NCBI RefSeq assembly: GCF_032854445.1
Contig: NC_088299.1
Location: 3,883,001-3,947,000, forward strand
DNA: 64,000 nucleotides
Source of the DNA: Liolophura sinensis
Lineage: Eukaryota; Mollusca; Polyplacophora; Chitonida; Chitonidae
Direction of reading: 5' to 3'
Position 1 is the stretch's first letter. Each line of letters begins with the position of its first letter. The notes under the pieces are model-generated. The model had not been told where the DNA came from, searched no databases, and was given only the letters and a program-made list of their open reading frames with translations. Made by a program: the position numbers and the translations under genes. Positions 22,479 to 33,745 of this stretch are shown here, piece after piece.

Positions 22479-24189
22479 TGCTGGTATCCTTTACACTGTA
22501 GACATCCCCGAAAGTACAGCCATAGTGGCTGTGATTGTCAAATGCGAGAATGAATGATCATCGCTTAATGCCACTAGTCCAATATTCCTGAGACAAACGG
22601 CATTAGTAAATGATAGATGAACGTGTTATGATTGTTTCTAGTATACAGTTCCCATAGTCCATATATTCCGTCGTAATGATCATCTGAATGAATGAACAAA
22701 TAATTCTTTCCATATACGCATTACCCTGTAGCAATTCAATCTTCTATTTTAGATGATGCTATCAGCTCATCACCAAGGAAGTTGTCGTGGGTTTGCCGAC
22801 AAATCCTGAGGTCAACGGCCTACGTCCTTTACACACCATTCAAGCCACACGGAGACACAAACCAAATCCATCTCCTCACCCTTGCGCAAATCAGTGGATA
22901 GAACAAGCTGAGACAAACAAACTGCCGGTATGAATTTGTATCCCTGGAGCTGTGTCTGTGGGGCTTATCTCAGAATAAACTGTATCTCCCTGAGAACACG
23001 TCATGCTCGTCTGGAGCGTTCTCAGGGAGGACTAACTCTCGGTGAGACCTCTTCCTGATGCCCAAGAACGCACTCCAGGACAATCCCCGTCAGTTGCAGT
23101 GAAGTGTAATATAGCATGGAAAGACAATCAGTTGTGACACAAATGAGTCCAGATACAGTTATCGCTAGACAATAGTTCTGTATAGTTGTTATGATAGCTT
23201 TATATTAACCGACGTAAGGCACCAAGAATCTCTTTTGTACTAGTAGTGACATCAATGATTTCAAATCCACTTATCGATAGGGTTGTTGGTATGATAGCTT
23301 TCTACTAACATTTTTAGGAAAGGCAAATCTCTTTTGTGGGCTCTCTGCTTATTCCTTTCTTTATATGATTGGTGCTTTACGCCATTCGGGACTTTATTAT
23401 TTTATAAACACTGTTGAGCTATTGGTCGACACACTGATTCATTGAAAGCATACTGTAATTTCGTCTCCAAGGCTATATGTATGGCCTGCAGCTGCACCGG
23501 CGTTATGTTAAAATTTACCTCGTACAGAAGCTAGACGGAATGTAGCGAAATTACGTATGGGCTAAATACAGCGAATATGGGCTGGAAAAGAAAAACAAAG
23601 ACAAAGAAAAAACCAATCGATGTGACAGAGGTTTCAGTTAATGTGTTTAGCTTTGAGTGAATGAAAGCTAACTGAAGTTGATAGGCAAACTTTTCTCCAA
23701 GTTCCTCGACTGGCCCTTCTCCTTTCCAGACTGAATGTGAAAAAAAAAAGGTGAGAAGACATTTACATTTTTTAGGCAAAAGGGCATTTTACATAATACA
23801 AGGCGACTTTTAACCATAATCCACTGACACTTTTCCCTCTCCGGCATGACTTTATTTGAGATTGCCATCTTTTTGGCTTATCGGTTATACATCCCACGCA
23901 TCAGCCCTAACAATACAAAGTCCAGGATTTATTTCTAGCTCAGGGTTTTTGCAGATTTGATAACTACTTTAAGGCACACAAAACGATCGCCTGACTCAAA
24001 ACGGACGCTAACAAGAAAAACTACCAGAAAAACTGCGAAGGGATAACGAATTCCATGTTCTCTTACCCACGTGCTTAACCTAGTGTGTGCCCTAAAATCA
24101 TCAAATCTTCAAAGCCGCCCAAAATTTAAAAAATTCTGATCAATGATCTCGCTGCAGATTCCAATTTTCAAATGCATTTATCTACAGTG

Positions 24190-25165
24190 CAATTGTTTTT
24201 ATATCTGATATTAACTAACGAAGAATCTCTTTTGTGCGTTTTTGCTGCACCGAGAAGGGTTGGCCAATGCCAGAAATTATTTACTTATTTCATTGGTGTT
24301 TTACGCATTTCCAGAATCCTACAGGCTCGCGCAAATCATTCGAGGCTTGATTTATTGAGCCAGAGTTCGAGCTACAGGTTGTGGTCGACTCATCGATTCA
24401 CTGAAGCACTATAATTACTGGCTGTTCTTAATTTATACCAGATGTAAAGTCAACTCTCAACTCTCCCAGTCGTTAATTTCCCCTTTGAAGCTACAAACAT
24501 GGCCTGCAGCTGCACCGTACTATGTCAACATTTATCCGTCAGGAAACCGGATGGAATCTAACGTAACAACATCAGAGTTAGATACAACAAATGAGGGCCG
24601 GAAAAGAAAAAAAAAGGGAGAAAAAAATCTTTCGATGTCACAGTGGCCGCGGTCAATCATTTTAACCCTGAGCGTATGCGAGTTAACTGAAGTTAACGGG
24701 CTAATTTTTCTCTGCTTCCCCCGACTAGTTATTCTCCTTTCCAGACTTCCTGATAAAACGCACAGGTTGTAACGATACTTTACTGTTATCTCTGTGAGGA
24801 GACACTTTTCCGTGTAGGAAAGGGGCTTTTGACGTAATACAAGCCGAATCCCGGGGACTTTTAACCATTAATCAACATGGCCTTTCTTTACTTGCGTTAC
24901 CATCTTAGTGGCGTATCAATTATACATTTACTGAGTGGCCCTATCCCAGGGTCTTTGCAAATTTATATGTATCATTGTTTTTTGGCACATAATTACTACA
25001 GTCACATAAAAACAGTCTGAAAATCAATTGTTAACAAGAAAAACTACCAGAAGAACTGCAAACGGAACAAGTCTAAAGAATTCTAAAGTCTCTTAATCAT
25101 TTGCTTTCCCTGAACAAAAACAGCTTCTTCTAAGCCCTATGGCATTTTGTTTTTTTTTTTTGGCC
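24190..25165. repeat. Degenerate tandem array, unit IV (partial)
   Basis: Repeats the distal part of unit III: a short SINE-A 3' fragment (ATTGGTGTTTTACGC at 24294, matching ATTGGTGCTTTACGCC at 23368), 'tggtcgac' and 'gattca' blocks (24370), GGCCTGCAGCTGCACCG (24502), 'ggctaatttttctctgcttc' (24699), 'gtaacgatactttactgtta' (24769) and 'acaagaaaaactaccagaa' (25036). The shared SINE-A fragment shows it was present before this unit duplicated. Confidence 0.7.
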
Positions 25166-25727
25166 AAAACTTGTCAAGAGTGCGTTTAAACCAAGAGGCA
25201 CCGAATGGCTTTCGATGCGATAGTGAGAAGATACAAAATATAATAAAATAGACAAAACTATTTACAAACTGTTAAATTTCCGTTAAAACTCAAAGAATCA
25301 AGATATTGTTACAATGTATAAACTGGAAAATTGTGCATATATGTATATATAAGGTAAAAGAACTATATTTTTGTAATATAAGCTATGTAATAGCCTTAAA
25401 ATGGTGAACTGTGATTTAACAGTAGAACCATACTTTCATTGGGTGTGAACTCTGTAATATTATTTAAATGGGCTAAAAACGTCTTGAGCTGTAGCAAATT
25501 TAAAATTGTATCAATAAAAAATTTTAAAAAGTCCGCTGGGACATTTCTGTTAATGTGCCTAACTCATGTATTCATTGAATTATGTCACCAAAAATCTGAG
25601 ATTTTATTTAGTAATGTGACGATGAATAAAAAAAGGATAATATTTGGAATACATACACGTATATCACATAAATGAAATCATTTATTTTTCTCTTTACTTT
25701 GAAAATTCCGTTTACGACAGATTGCTT
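25166..25727. other. Intergenic, nothing recognised
   Basis: Very AT-rich, with no exon-like frames of interest. Confidence 0.45.
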
Positions 25728-25860
25728 GGAGTAGCTGACCTGCTGGCATACCACAATGCCTAAGGATTCTCTCACCAGTGCTGTCGCTGCGAGTTCAAGT
25801 CCAGCTTATGCTGGCTTCCCTCTCCCATCGTGCGAGGGAAGGCCTGCCAGAACCCTGTAG
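25728..25860 (+). mobile_element. SINE-A head, 3'-truncated
   Basis: Forward tRNA-like head and B box (GCGAGTTCAAGTCCAGC), then CTTATGCTGGCTTCCCTCTC and GGGAAGGCCTGCCAG, where the match stops. It directly precedes a reverse-oriented SINE-A body, which makes an inverted pair. Confidence 0.85.
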
Positions 25861-25881
25861 ATAGTTGTTGGTTCTTTTCGG

Positions 25882-26058
25882 GATTGGTGTTTTATGCCAT
25901 ACTCAAAAATATTTCATTTATACGATGGCGGCCAGCATTACGGTGAGAGGAAACCGGACAGAGTCCGGGGGAAACCCACGGCCATCTGTAGGTTACTTGC
26001 AGATCTCCCCACGTACGGTCGGAGAGGAAACCAGCATGAGCTGGATTTGAAAGTCACA
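25882..26058 (-). mobile_element. SINE-A, 5'-truncated, inverted relative to neighbour
   Basis: GATTGGTGTTTTATGCCATA, ATACGATGGCGGCCAGCATT, CCGGGGGAAACCCACGGCCA, ending CAGCATGAGCTGGATTTGAA. There is no (ATTT)n tail. The part at about 26000-26055 is complementary to 25790-25850, so the pair can form a hairpin. Confidence 0.88.
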
Positions 26059-28126
26059 GCTTGCTTCAAAAAAAAATTGGACTCCAAGCGAGCCTAAGGG
26101 ATACCATGGATCGTCGATTTATCAGTACGCATCATGTTTTATCGCCATATCGATAAATTATGTATCGATATCATAAATATTATGTTAATTGCATCATTAT
26201 TATTATTATTTTTATTACTACTATTGTCGATAAACGGAATAATGTCGATAAAGAGACGTTACGAAGCCGGTTTAATGATTTAAATGTTATCACTGCCTAT
26301 CATTAGATACCAATTCTTGTCAATGTGTATACTATCAATTGTCATTGTATATATCAAAATTATTTATCCATTTTCCACTTTATTTATTACAATTTCTTGG
26401 GTAAATAAAAAATGACCTCTGATTGCCAATACGAATGGATCCAGGTATGGATGTTGTATCTTTCCGATAACAACATATTCCGAGAGAGTAATAAATATTG
26501 GACTCAAATAAAGCGTTCTGAGTTCAATATGTCTCTTCAGACATGCTTTTCAAAGCTTTTACACGCCGAACGTATTCAGTTTGAGTTGTTATACTCATAT
26601 AGCAACTTGCGCAAATCTATTGTAGCATGACGTTAATTACATAAATAACTACTGACCGATCGATTCTTTGTCTTAATTACTAATTAAGAGCGTCATATTG
26701 TATAATATATTCAGTATCTGGAAACGATTTTTAGCCGTCGAAGTACCTTTGGTACAAGCGTTTTAGGGACGGCGCCATCTAAGCTTTGGCTTAGATTCCA
26801 GGGTAATATTGCTGGTAAACCACAGTTGTAGCCGTCATTTCGGATTTTCTGGGAATTTGTCCAGCGACATCTCGCAGATAAGTCTTGGCCATCGCCATAT
26901 ATAAGACCGGTCGGCTTAGCTACTTGTCAATGTCGCCTTTGAACTCCCGGTCAGCGGTGATGGATGGCGGTGACAAATACCGCCTAGCCATTTAGGCAAT
27001 TAATCAAAACCTAAGCGATTCAGTTATTTTTTGTAAACGCATTTGAGACAATTAATTGTGAAGTGGGACCGTCGACGGTGGACCGGATCCAGGAAGAGCG
27101 CCAAGTCAAGTCAGCCCTTGGTAGTCTTGGATTGATTCTCACAGACGTAACCTTGCCCTAAACGTCTTCAATATCGGTTAGGACTAGGGAAGGTGATCTA
27201 GGCTTGAGCGTCAGTAGAATCGATGCACTGCCAACCCACTGCCATCGTTCTCACATTAAACTCGAAGAGAAAACCAAAGGTTAAAACCTCTCTATGACAC
27301 TAGACTGATTAAATGAATTTATTTAAATATAAAAGCTACAGACTAATTCCTCTTTCTTTCATTACTCACTCAGAAAGGATAGTACTAAATTTCCGTTGTT
27401 GGTGTGGTGCGTTGAGTTTCTCGCCAGGATATTTTCTGTTTTAGACGGCAACTTTGAAACTAAGGAGATGCTATTAGGAGAAAGGCCAACCACTTTGCAG
27501 AATGTGAGTCATTTGAGAAATAGAATTTTTACAGTTTATTTTTGTATTTCTAAAATGTTAAGACATTTTAAAATAAAAGCTGTAAAAATACAATTGCTAA
27601 AATATATGCATGATGAAGTAGGTTGGTTGCTGAGGCAACGTATAGGCGCGTTATTTATTCAATTTTAAGAGGTTACACCGAAGATTTTGGGCACAAACTC
27701 CGTATTTGCTAATAAAATTAATTTTCTCTATATACCAAGAGTACCTCAAATTATGCCCTTTCAGTAAATATCAGACTCGTACGTGTTATATTTATGTACG
27801 TGTTTGAAAAAAATATTATGTGACTCGCCTTTAAAATTATGTGAAAGGGTAAATTGTATAGGATAATTCAAAATACTAGCAAAAAATTCGGTTGGATTTC
27901 CGCTGATCAATTTTCAGCATAGTCATTTAAATAACGGTATATCTCAGCTTTATTGCATTGTTTAACATGTCTAGCTTTTAGAATATTTAATGTTATGCGT
28001 TATATTTACAGTTTATATTCAATGACTGATTCAATGATTATTATGTTTTGGCACGATGTTTCAATTTCAGATCGATGTCGGCAGAAAAGCATGGTAATTT
28101 GTCGCAGCCAAATCAGCGATAGTGAG
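26059..28126. other. Intergenic, no confident gene
   Basis: Contains ATCGATA-type inverted repeats and a (TTA)n run near 26100-26240. A TATATAAG box at 26898-26905 lies in a GC-richer stretch, but no coding exon follows it. A 90-codon frame at 27396-27668 is interrupted by a plausible donor (AAT|GTGAGT at about 27501). It shows no domain and is left unannotated. Confidence 0.4.
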
Positions 28127-28305
28127 TTTCGATCTCAGGATGAGTTTAAGTCCAGCTCATGCTGGCTTCCTCTCGGATTGTAAGTGGGAAGGTCTGTTTC
28201 CCTCGGGCTCTGCCCGCTTTCCTCACACCTTAATGTTGGCCGCCGTCGTATAAGTGAAATACGCTTGAGTACGGCGTAAAAAACCAATCAAATAAATAAA
28301 TAAAT
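28127..28305 (+). mobile_element. SINE-A, head diverged
   Basis: Forward copy: B-box-like GATGAGTTTAAGTCCAGCTC, ATGCTGGCTTCCTCTCGG, GGGCTCTGCCCGCTTTCCTC, GGCCGCCGTCGTATAAGTGA, GAGTACGGCGTAAAA, (AAAT)n tail. The sequence upstream of the B box is not clearly tRNA-like. Confidence 0.9.
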
Positions 28306-29164
28306 CGATCTTACGATGTTCACCGTATACCAAGGACGTTTCAGTATGGCAATAATAATAGGTGTGTTAAAAGAATTACCATTCTAATTCTCAGTACGAA
28401 TAGAACTCAAACCAACTGCCCGGAGTCCTGTCACCGAAGAAAGGACAATTTTAGTAATTGGTATAATAGCCATAAGCATGTGTCTGAAATGAACTGAAAT
28501 CAAATATTAGTTTATACGACCTCTTCAACAGAAAACTGAGAAGATTCAATATCATCATTAGCAAAGATGATCATTTAAGTACATTATGAGCTGCCAGGGT
28601 ACACTGTAGTACACTTGAAACGGTGTCGTCTAAGATCAGAACCTCTGAAAATAGACATCTAATCTTAACACCCTTTTCCTTCAAATCTTCAGTCCGGAGA
28701 GATTAAGAACACCACATGCCCATCTTCATGCTTCACTGGTAACGACTAAAGTCGGGCATTTCACGACAAGCATTTTCTACAGAAGTCCTGAGGCGGGAAA
28801 ACCAACAACAGACAAATTGCATCTCACCAAGTACAGGACAAAATCCTATATATCGAGCTCTCTTTCATGCCCTGACAACCTTTGCCACCGTTGTGGCTAT
28901 ATCGATTATATATGCTGTATATATGTACAAGAGATACCCCTAGAATGGATGTTTAAAAAATGCTACACAAAACAGTAAAATTAATGATTAAAATCTTTGG
29001 ATTTGATAATAAAACGAGGAAGAAACGTTAATGGATGGTCACGTGTATATGTGGAAAGCTGATTACATGATGACCTAAGTAAGGACAGAAAAACTTAACA
29101 AACATTTGTGATATTTTGTCTAAAAAGATAGGAGCCAACTTCTTGTCTCAAATTTTTGTTCTTT
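28306..29164. other. Intergenic, nothing recognised
   Basis: No convincing coding or RNA feature. Confidence 0.45.
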
Positions 29165-29430
29165 AATAGAAACAGCGGCCTAGTGGTAAGCGTGCTAGCG
29201 CAAGGCAATGACCCAGGAGCCTTTCACCAATGCGATCGCTGTGAGTTCAAGTCCAGCTCATGCTGGCTTCCTTTGGTCGTACATGGGAAGGCCTGCCAGC
29301 AACATGCGGATTGTCTTAGGTTTACCAAGGCTTCTGCTCAGCTCCGCTTAACATAGTGCTGACACCGTCGTTTAAGTGAAATAGTCTTGAGTCAGCCTAA
29401 AACAGCAATTAAGTAAATGAATAAATAAGT
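29165..29430 (+). mobile_element. SINE-A, near full length, diverged
   Basis: The tRNA-like head (GCGGCCTAGTGGTAAGCGTG), GACCCAGGAGCCTTTCACCA, B box GTGAGTTCAAGTCCAGCTC, then a diverged body and AATAAATAAG tail. Several substitutions in the body suggest an older copy. A 66-codon frame over the head is a by-product of the repeat. Confidence 0.9.
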
Positions 29431-31863
29431 TGAAAGAAACGACTTACCGATCAGTGACAAGTTAGCTTAATGGTACGTCACACTCAGTATGCATAGCGTC
29501 TCTCACATTCCTGGCTTTGTAGCTGCATTGCGTTTAAGGAAATTAATGGTGGTATATTACATTGTTCATTTATCTGGGGTAAACGTAGCAATTCTTTACA
29601 ACTCTACGTTGCCATGGGCTACAGCTTATCATTCATCTGCCGGTTGAACTGTATAATACCGTTATTATTCCAGACAGAAGGCCGTATAGACAAATTTTAA
29701 CAGTTTTTTGATGGGTACAGACCCCATCTTCAGTGTCTCTGTACCCAGTGCATGCTTTGTTTTAGATCGACATCATGCTTTCATGAATTTTAAGTCTCGT
29801 AGATCCAGCGGACTTAACTATCTCATTTTACCTAAAAGCTAATTATGGACTATCATATTCCAATTTGAGATGAATTATTTGTGTAGCGTATTGAATATGT
29901 CTTTGTAATATTGTACAAAGACACATTTTAATGTACACAGTCTGGCTTTATACATCAATGTTTTAGATTCGGAATGGCTTTTATGCCTTTTATGCCAGTG
30001 TTATACAGTTATAATGTTTAGGACGAAAACTTGAGACAAATATCGTCTGTAGTCTGCTTACACAAACACAGCGGAAATAAGTTCTGTTTAAATTCTTACA
30101 TTTACGCAGTGTGATATTTTTATATTACCATCTGTGGATGTCATAAATTTTGTATTGTCCTTCCATGACCCAAATCTTGGAGACGGTTACATACTTACGA
30201 ACATAAAAATGTACAGAAGTACAGGCCATAACAGAGGACTGTTTTCGCCGTTTCAAGTCAAAACATTCCTAATTCCTGCGACGCTATAATAAGTAACGGA
30301 ACTTGATGATTTTGGAATGGCACCTCTTAGGGAAACAAAGCCTAACACGAACGCGTGTGTGTAGGTGAATATCCATCAGCCAGCTTTCACGGCCTATCTC
30401 GCCACGATCTGACTGGAACATGTGAGATTAACCCAAAGTCATTCACATCAGACATATGTCGTGGCTGCTTTAGTTTCTCTCATTCATCCTCTTAACTGGC
30501 TTAACTGATGCTGATTTATAATGTGTTATCTTACTTTACTGTCTAACTTTGATATATGCATATTTAAGATTGATAAAAATCGGGTATTTGTTTTTAATCG
30601 TATTCAGAATTTGTCCATGCAACTCTTTCTAAAGTACTAAACTTACTTTCATGAAACTTAGCATACATATTGATGAACATCTCAACTTTTGCATGCTTAA
30701 CTTTAATTAGGTACAATCAGGTACAATAACGGATTTTCATGGAACTTCTGATAAAGTGCTGCACCAATTTTCCTGAATCTTTGTGTGTGTTTTTTTATAT
30801 CCTGAAAACATTTACACGCTTAATAATAATTACAGTCTGATTATTATGTTTATTTTCATAGTTATAACCATTCAAGTATATGATGTAATATGACGTGCTT
30901 TTATATGGCGTGCTTTTCATGCCATACAGCTGAATGGGCAATCGTAAGACACATTTTATATATGTTTGGAAACGTTTGAGTTGGAAAGGGGTGGTGGTGG
31001 ATGTTTCTGACATCCGGGTTCTAGTTTAGACTGTTTCATATCTTCATTCTTACTCCAGTGTATCGTCTTCACGGTACGAATGTCCAACTGGATCGATCTT
31101 CGTTATTGTTCAGGAATGTATTGTCTCAACCAGACAACGCAAACCTTCGCTTTTGGGCTGCAAATCTTCTTTAGGGCTTAACAGAATTTTCTCCGTTATC
31201 TTGTTTGGACACATTAGTTTCTTTCGCGGTTGGGTCTTGAGTAAACATATCAAACGATCAGAGGTTAAGCGTTCAAACCTGGATACTGGAGAAACATTTT
31301 CACCCCAGGGAAACCTCTTAGATAAGGTGCCACAAGGAAACCCGCACACCTTATTTTGACAAATAAAAGTTATGTTCCTCTTTTGACAATGGTTCAAATT
31401 TACATGCCCGTCAGCGCAGTTTGAAAATATTACACCTTTTCGTCCTAAACATAACATTCACCCTGTTTGTACACATAAGTAGGTTACACTCTGAAGTGCC
31501 AAAATCACAACCATTCCCCTTCAGTCATCAACCAGATGAATGAATGATTCACACAACAGGCGTCGGTATCAAACACACAGGAAATGCCATCATTACAGTA
31601 CATATGTACCAAATCATAATCTGTAAATTTAAGGATTATCATGTTTTGACAGAAAACGTCTTGGCCTTTATAACCAAGGCAATTGGCGATCACATGAAGG
31701 AGTGTGTTTCCTGACGTGAGCTAGAGAAAACATCCTCCAACAATTTTTTCACTCAGAACGTGAACAGTTGTTACAAGTGAATAAGTTTAGACTGCATGTT
31801 CCTTAGAACCAAGATAATGAAATTAATTTCCCTTGAAACCGCCCTGTATTTTAATGGTCTTAT
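29431..31863. other. Intergenic, no confident gene
   Basis: Antisense frames at 30795-31013 and 31110-31457 have no recognisable domain or splice context. The DNA is AT-rich. Confidence 0.4.
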
Positions 31864-32070
31864 TTACTTCACATTAAAATGCTTTTGCGATGTGTGTTTC
31901 CATCCACTGCCTTGACAAATACGTGGTAAAAGGAAAGATCGCCTTTGGACAAAGAATAATAGCGTTCTATTATGACGCTTAAATGCTTTTTGAGAATTGT
32001 TACCCAAAAAAATTAGATCTCCATTGAGGGTTAAGTCGCTGCATTTATCTTGGAGCGTGTCACAGGGCAA
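31864..32070 (-). other. Possible distant relative of the array's coding-like block
   Basis: The minus frame contains LTLNGDLIFLGNNSQKAFKR followed by HNRT, which can be laid against GGVVFLRLDENSVKILEK then HSTT of unit II. At DNA level, TTAACCCTCAA is shared with unit III at 21768. The match is short and needs a gap, so the relation is only suggested. Confidence 0.15.
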
Positions 32071-32508
32071 GACAAACTTGAGGAATCCAACTTATGTTAC
32101 ATCAGACTCTTTTACCTGCGTAGCTCTTCAAAAATACAGCGATTCCTGTACAAGTTTTGAGAAAGTTTGACAGAAGTTTATACTGGACCACTTTGCAGCA
32201 CTAAACAGTACTTGGTATTCTTAACTTTTCCTCCTTGTTACACTTTGATTCGTATAGTGTAAAAAATGTTTCCACTGCATAGTTTGAATCACGCTTCTAA
32301 TAAAACACTGTGTTCTTGTACTATCCGGAAAACGTGATACATATTTTAATTTTGGACGACTTTGAAACCAGCATGATACATGACTCGTATCCTGATTTAA
32401 TTCATTCGCCTGGAGCATTCCTTACGTCTTTCCATCATCATTGGAAATTGTCGATTGCTTCTCTTTGCGTGAATCCGTCCTAATTTTGTATTTTATAGAC
32501 TTTCTTAA

Positions 32509-32932
32509 TTTTCTTGATGGTTTGTGTTGAACGTTGATTTAAAAAATTAGCTCTGCGATTATTGACTAAGCAACGTTTAGTTTGGTTGATGGCTGATGTA
32601 CTGATGTCTTTTTACGTATACATTCAGCAGTCTTACTTCCTCTTTGATGATATGGTGATTGTTAATAATAGCAGTAACAATGATAATTATTAGTTTTGTT
32701 CAGTTAATTTGAGCGCAGTTTTCTTGATGGCTTGTGTTAAACGTTGCTTTGGAAATTAGCCTTGCAATTATTGACAAGTAACCTGCAGTTTGGTTGATGG
32801 GTGGTACACGTATGTCTGTTTTGCGCTTAGATTCAGCAGTACTGCTACTGCCATGACGACATGCTGATTATTACAACAGTAATAAGAATATCCGTAATTT
32901 ACCGTTACAGTCATTACAGTTAGCTTGAGCGT
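32509..32932. repeat. 210-bp imperfect tandem duplication
   Basis: Copy 1 (32509-32718) and copy 2 (32719-32932) share TTTTCTTGATGG, the TTGTGTTRAACGTTG block, ATTATTGAC, AGTTTGGTTGATGG, ATTCAGCAGT and a closing GAGCG in the same order. No coding frame is preserved. Confidence 0.85.
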
Positions 32933-32973
32933 CATAGGTACCTGTGGAATGCGGCTATTGTGGGTGTTCCATG

Positions 32974-33095
32974 GATGTATGTATGTATGTATGTATGTCT
33001 GTATGTCTGTCTGTCTGTCTGTCTGTCTGTATGGATGGTTGGGTGTATGGTTGGTTGGTTGGTTAGTAGGTTGGTTAGTAGGTTGGTTGGTTGGT
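32974..33095. repeat. Compound tetranucleotide microsatellite
   Basis: (ATGT)n passes into (CTGT)n and then (GGTT)n with GGTTAGTA interruptions. Apparent low-complexity proteins on both strands are artefacts of it. A SINE-B copy is fused to its right end. Confidence 0.97.
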
Positions 33096-33252
33096 TTTTT
33101 AACGTCATACTTAACAATTTTTGACGACGAGCAGTCATTAGCTGTGTGTACATATACTGTGTCTTCGCCAAAGTGCTGACGCTACTGAAGTATCATGCCG
33201 AAGACACTAGACATGACACCTCACCCAATCACATTATACTGACATCGCTCCA
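33096..33252 (-). mobile_element. SINE-B variant, 5'-truncated
   Basis: AACGTCATACTTAACAATTT, GACGACGAGCAGTCATTAGC, CTACTGAAGTATCATGCCGA, AGACACTAGACATGACACCT, then ACATTATACTGACATCG. This is the same variant as 17308-17595, in reverse. The tail has been absorbed into the microsatellite. Confidence 0.87.
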
Positions 33253-33698
33253 CAGAGTCTTACTTCCTTGCTCTAATCTCTCAGCGCCAAGCTGATCCAA
33301 GGTCTCCCGACTTCCTGACTTCGCAACAAGAGAAGCAATGCTTTCATTTCTTCGCCCAGTTGCAGTGCAGTTTAACCCTTTAACTTAGGTTTAGATTCTG
33401 AATTCATCCTACTCGCATTTAAACGCTCAGTATCTCAGATTTAAGCGAAGCATACAGCAACGACTCTTCTTAAGCTGTTTATGTAACATTCATTCACTAT
33501 AAGTCACTTGTCTAACATTCTCCATGGAGTCGATACGTCTGTCCAGGAGCTGTCAGTAGATTATAACTGATGACAAAACTTCATCTCTACTTGGCTGCAA
33601 TAATGCTGAAGTGGCCTTGAGCGATACTCATTTATTCCATGCCCAGCAAAAATTTTAACTTGACTTTTGTTCATAAGACTAGTTCCTGATCGCGAATG

Positions 33699-33745
33699 CT
33701 CCGCCCCCTATAAATACGTCAGGATGCCGACAGTTATTATTGTGT
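33699..33745 (+). promoter_or_regulatory. GC-box plus TATA-like core promoter motif
   Basis: CTCCGCCCC (33699-33707) abuts TATAAATA (33709-33716) in otherwise AT-rich DNA. Initiation would be expected near 33740. Downstream, ATG at 33911 opens 24 codons with a possible donor CAG|GTATTT at 33977, but no coding continuation was identified. It could be a genuine promoter of a non-coding or unannotated transcript, a retroelement promoter, or chance. Confidence 0.25.

Larger units (their letters stand above)
19960..24150. repeat. Degenerate tandem array, unit III
   Basis: The most complete unit. Its blocks at 19985-20200, 20905-21140, 21670-22120, 22735-23200 and 23470-23990 match unit II and partly unit I in the same order. 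Its distal third (about 23220-24150) is repeated directly downstream as unit IV, for example 'acaagaaaaactaccagaa' at 24011 and 25036. Confidence 0.7.

Noticed and set aside
26890-26910. TATATAAG box as a promoter
   Set aside because: No GC box, exon or LTR-like ends around it; AT-rich DNA yields such motifs by chance.
31110-31457. 115-codon minus-strand frame
   Set aside because: No domain, no splice context, overlaps an antisense frame of similar quality.
32925-33179. Low-complexity proteins on both strands
   Set aside because: Direct translation of the tetranucleotide microsatellite.
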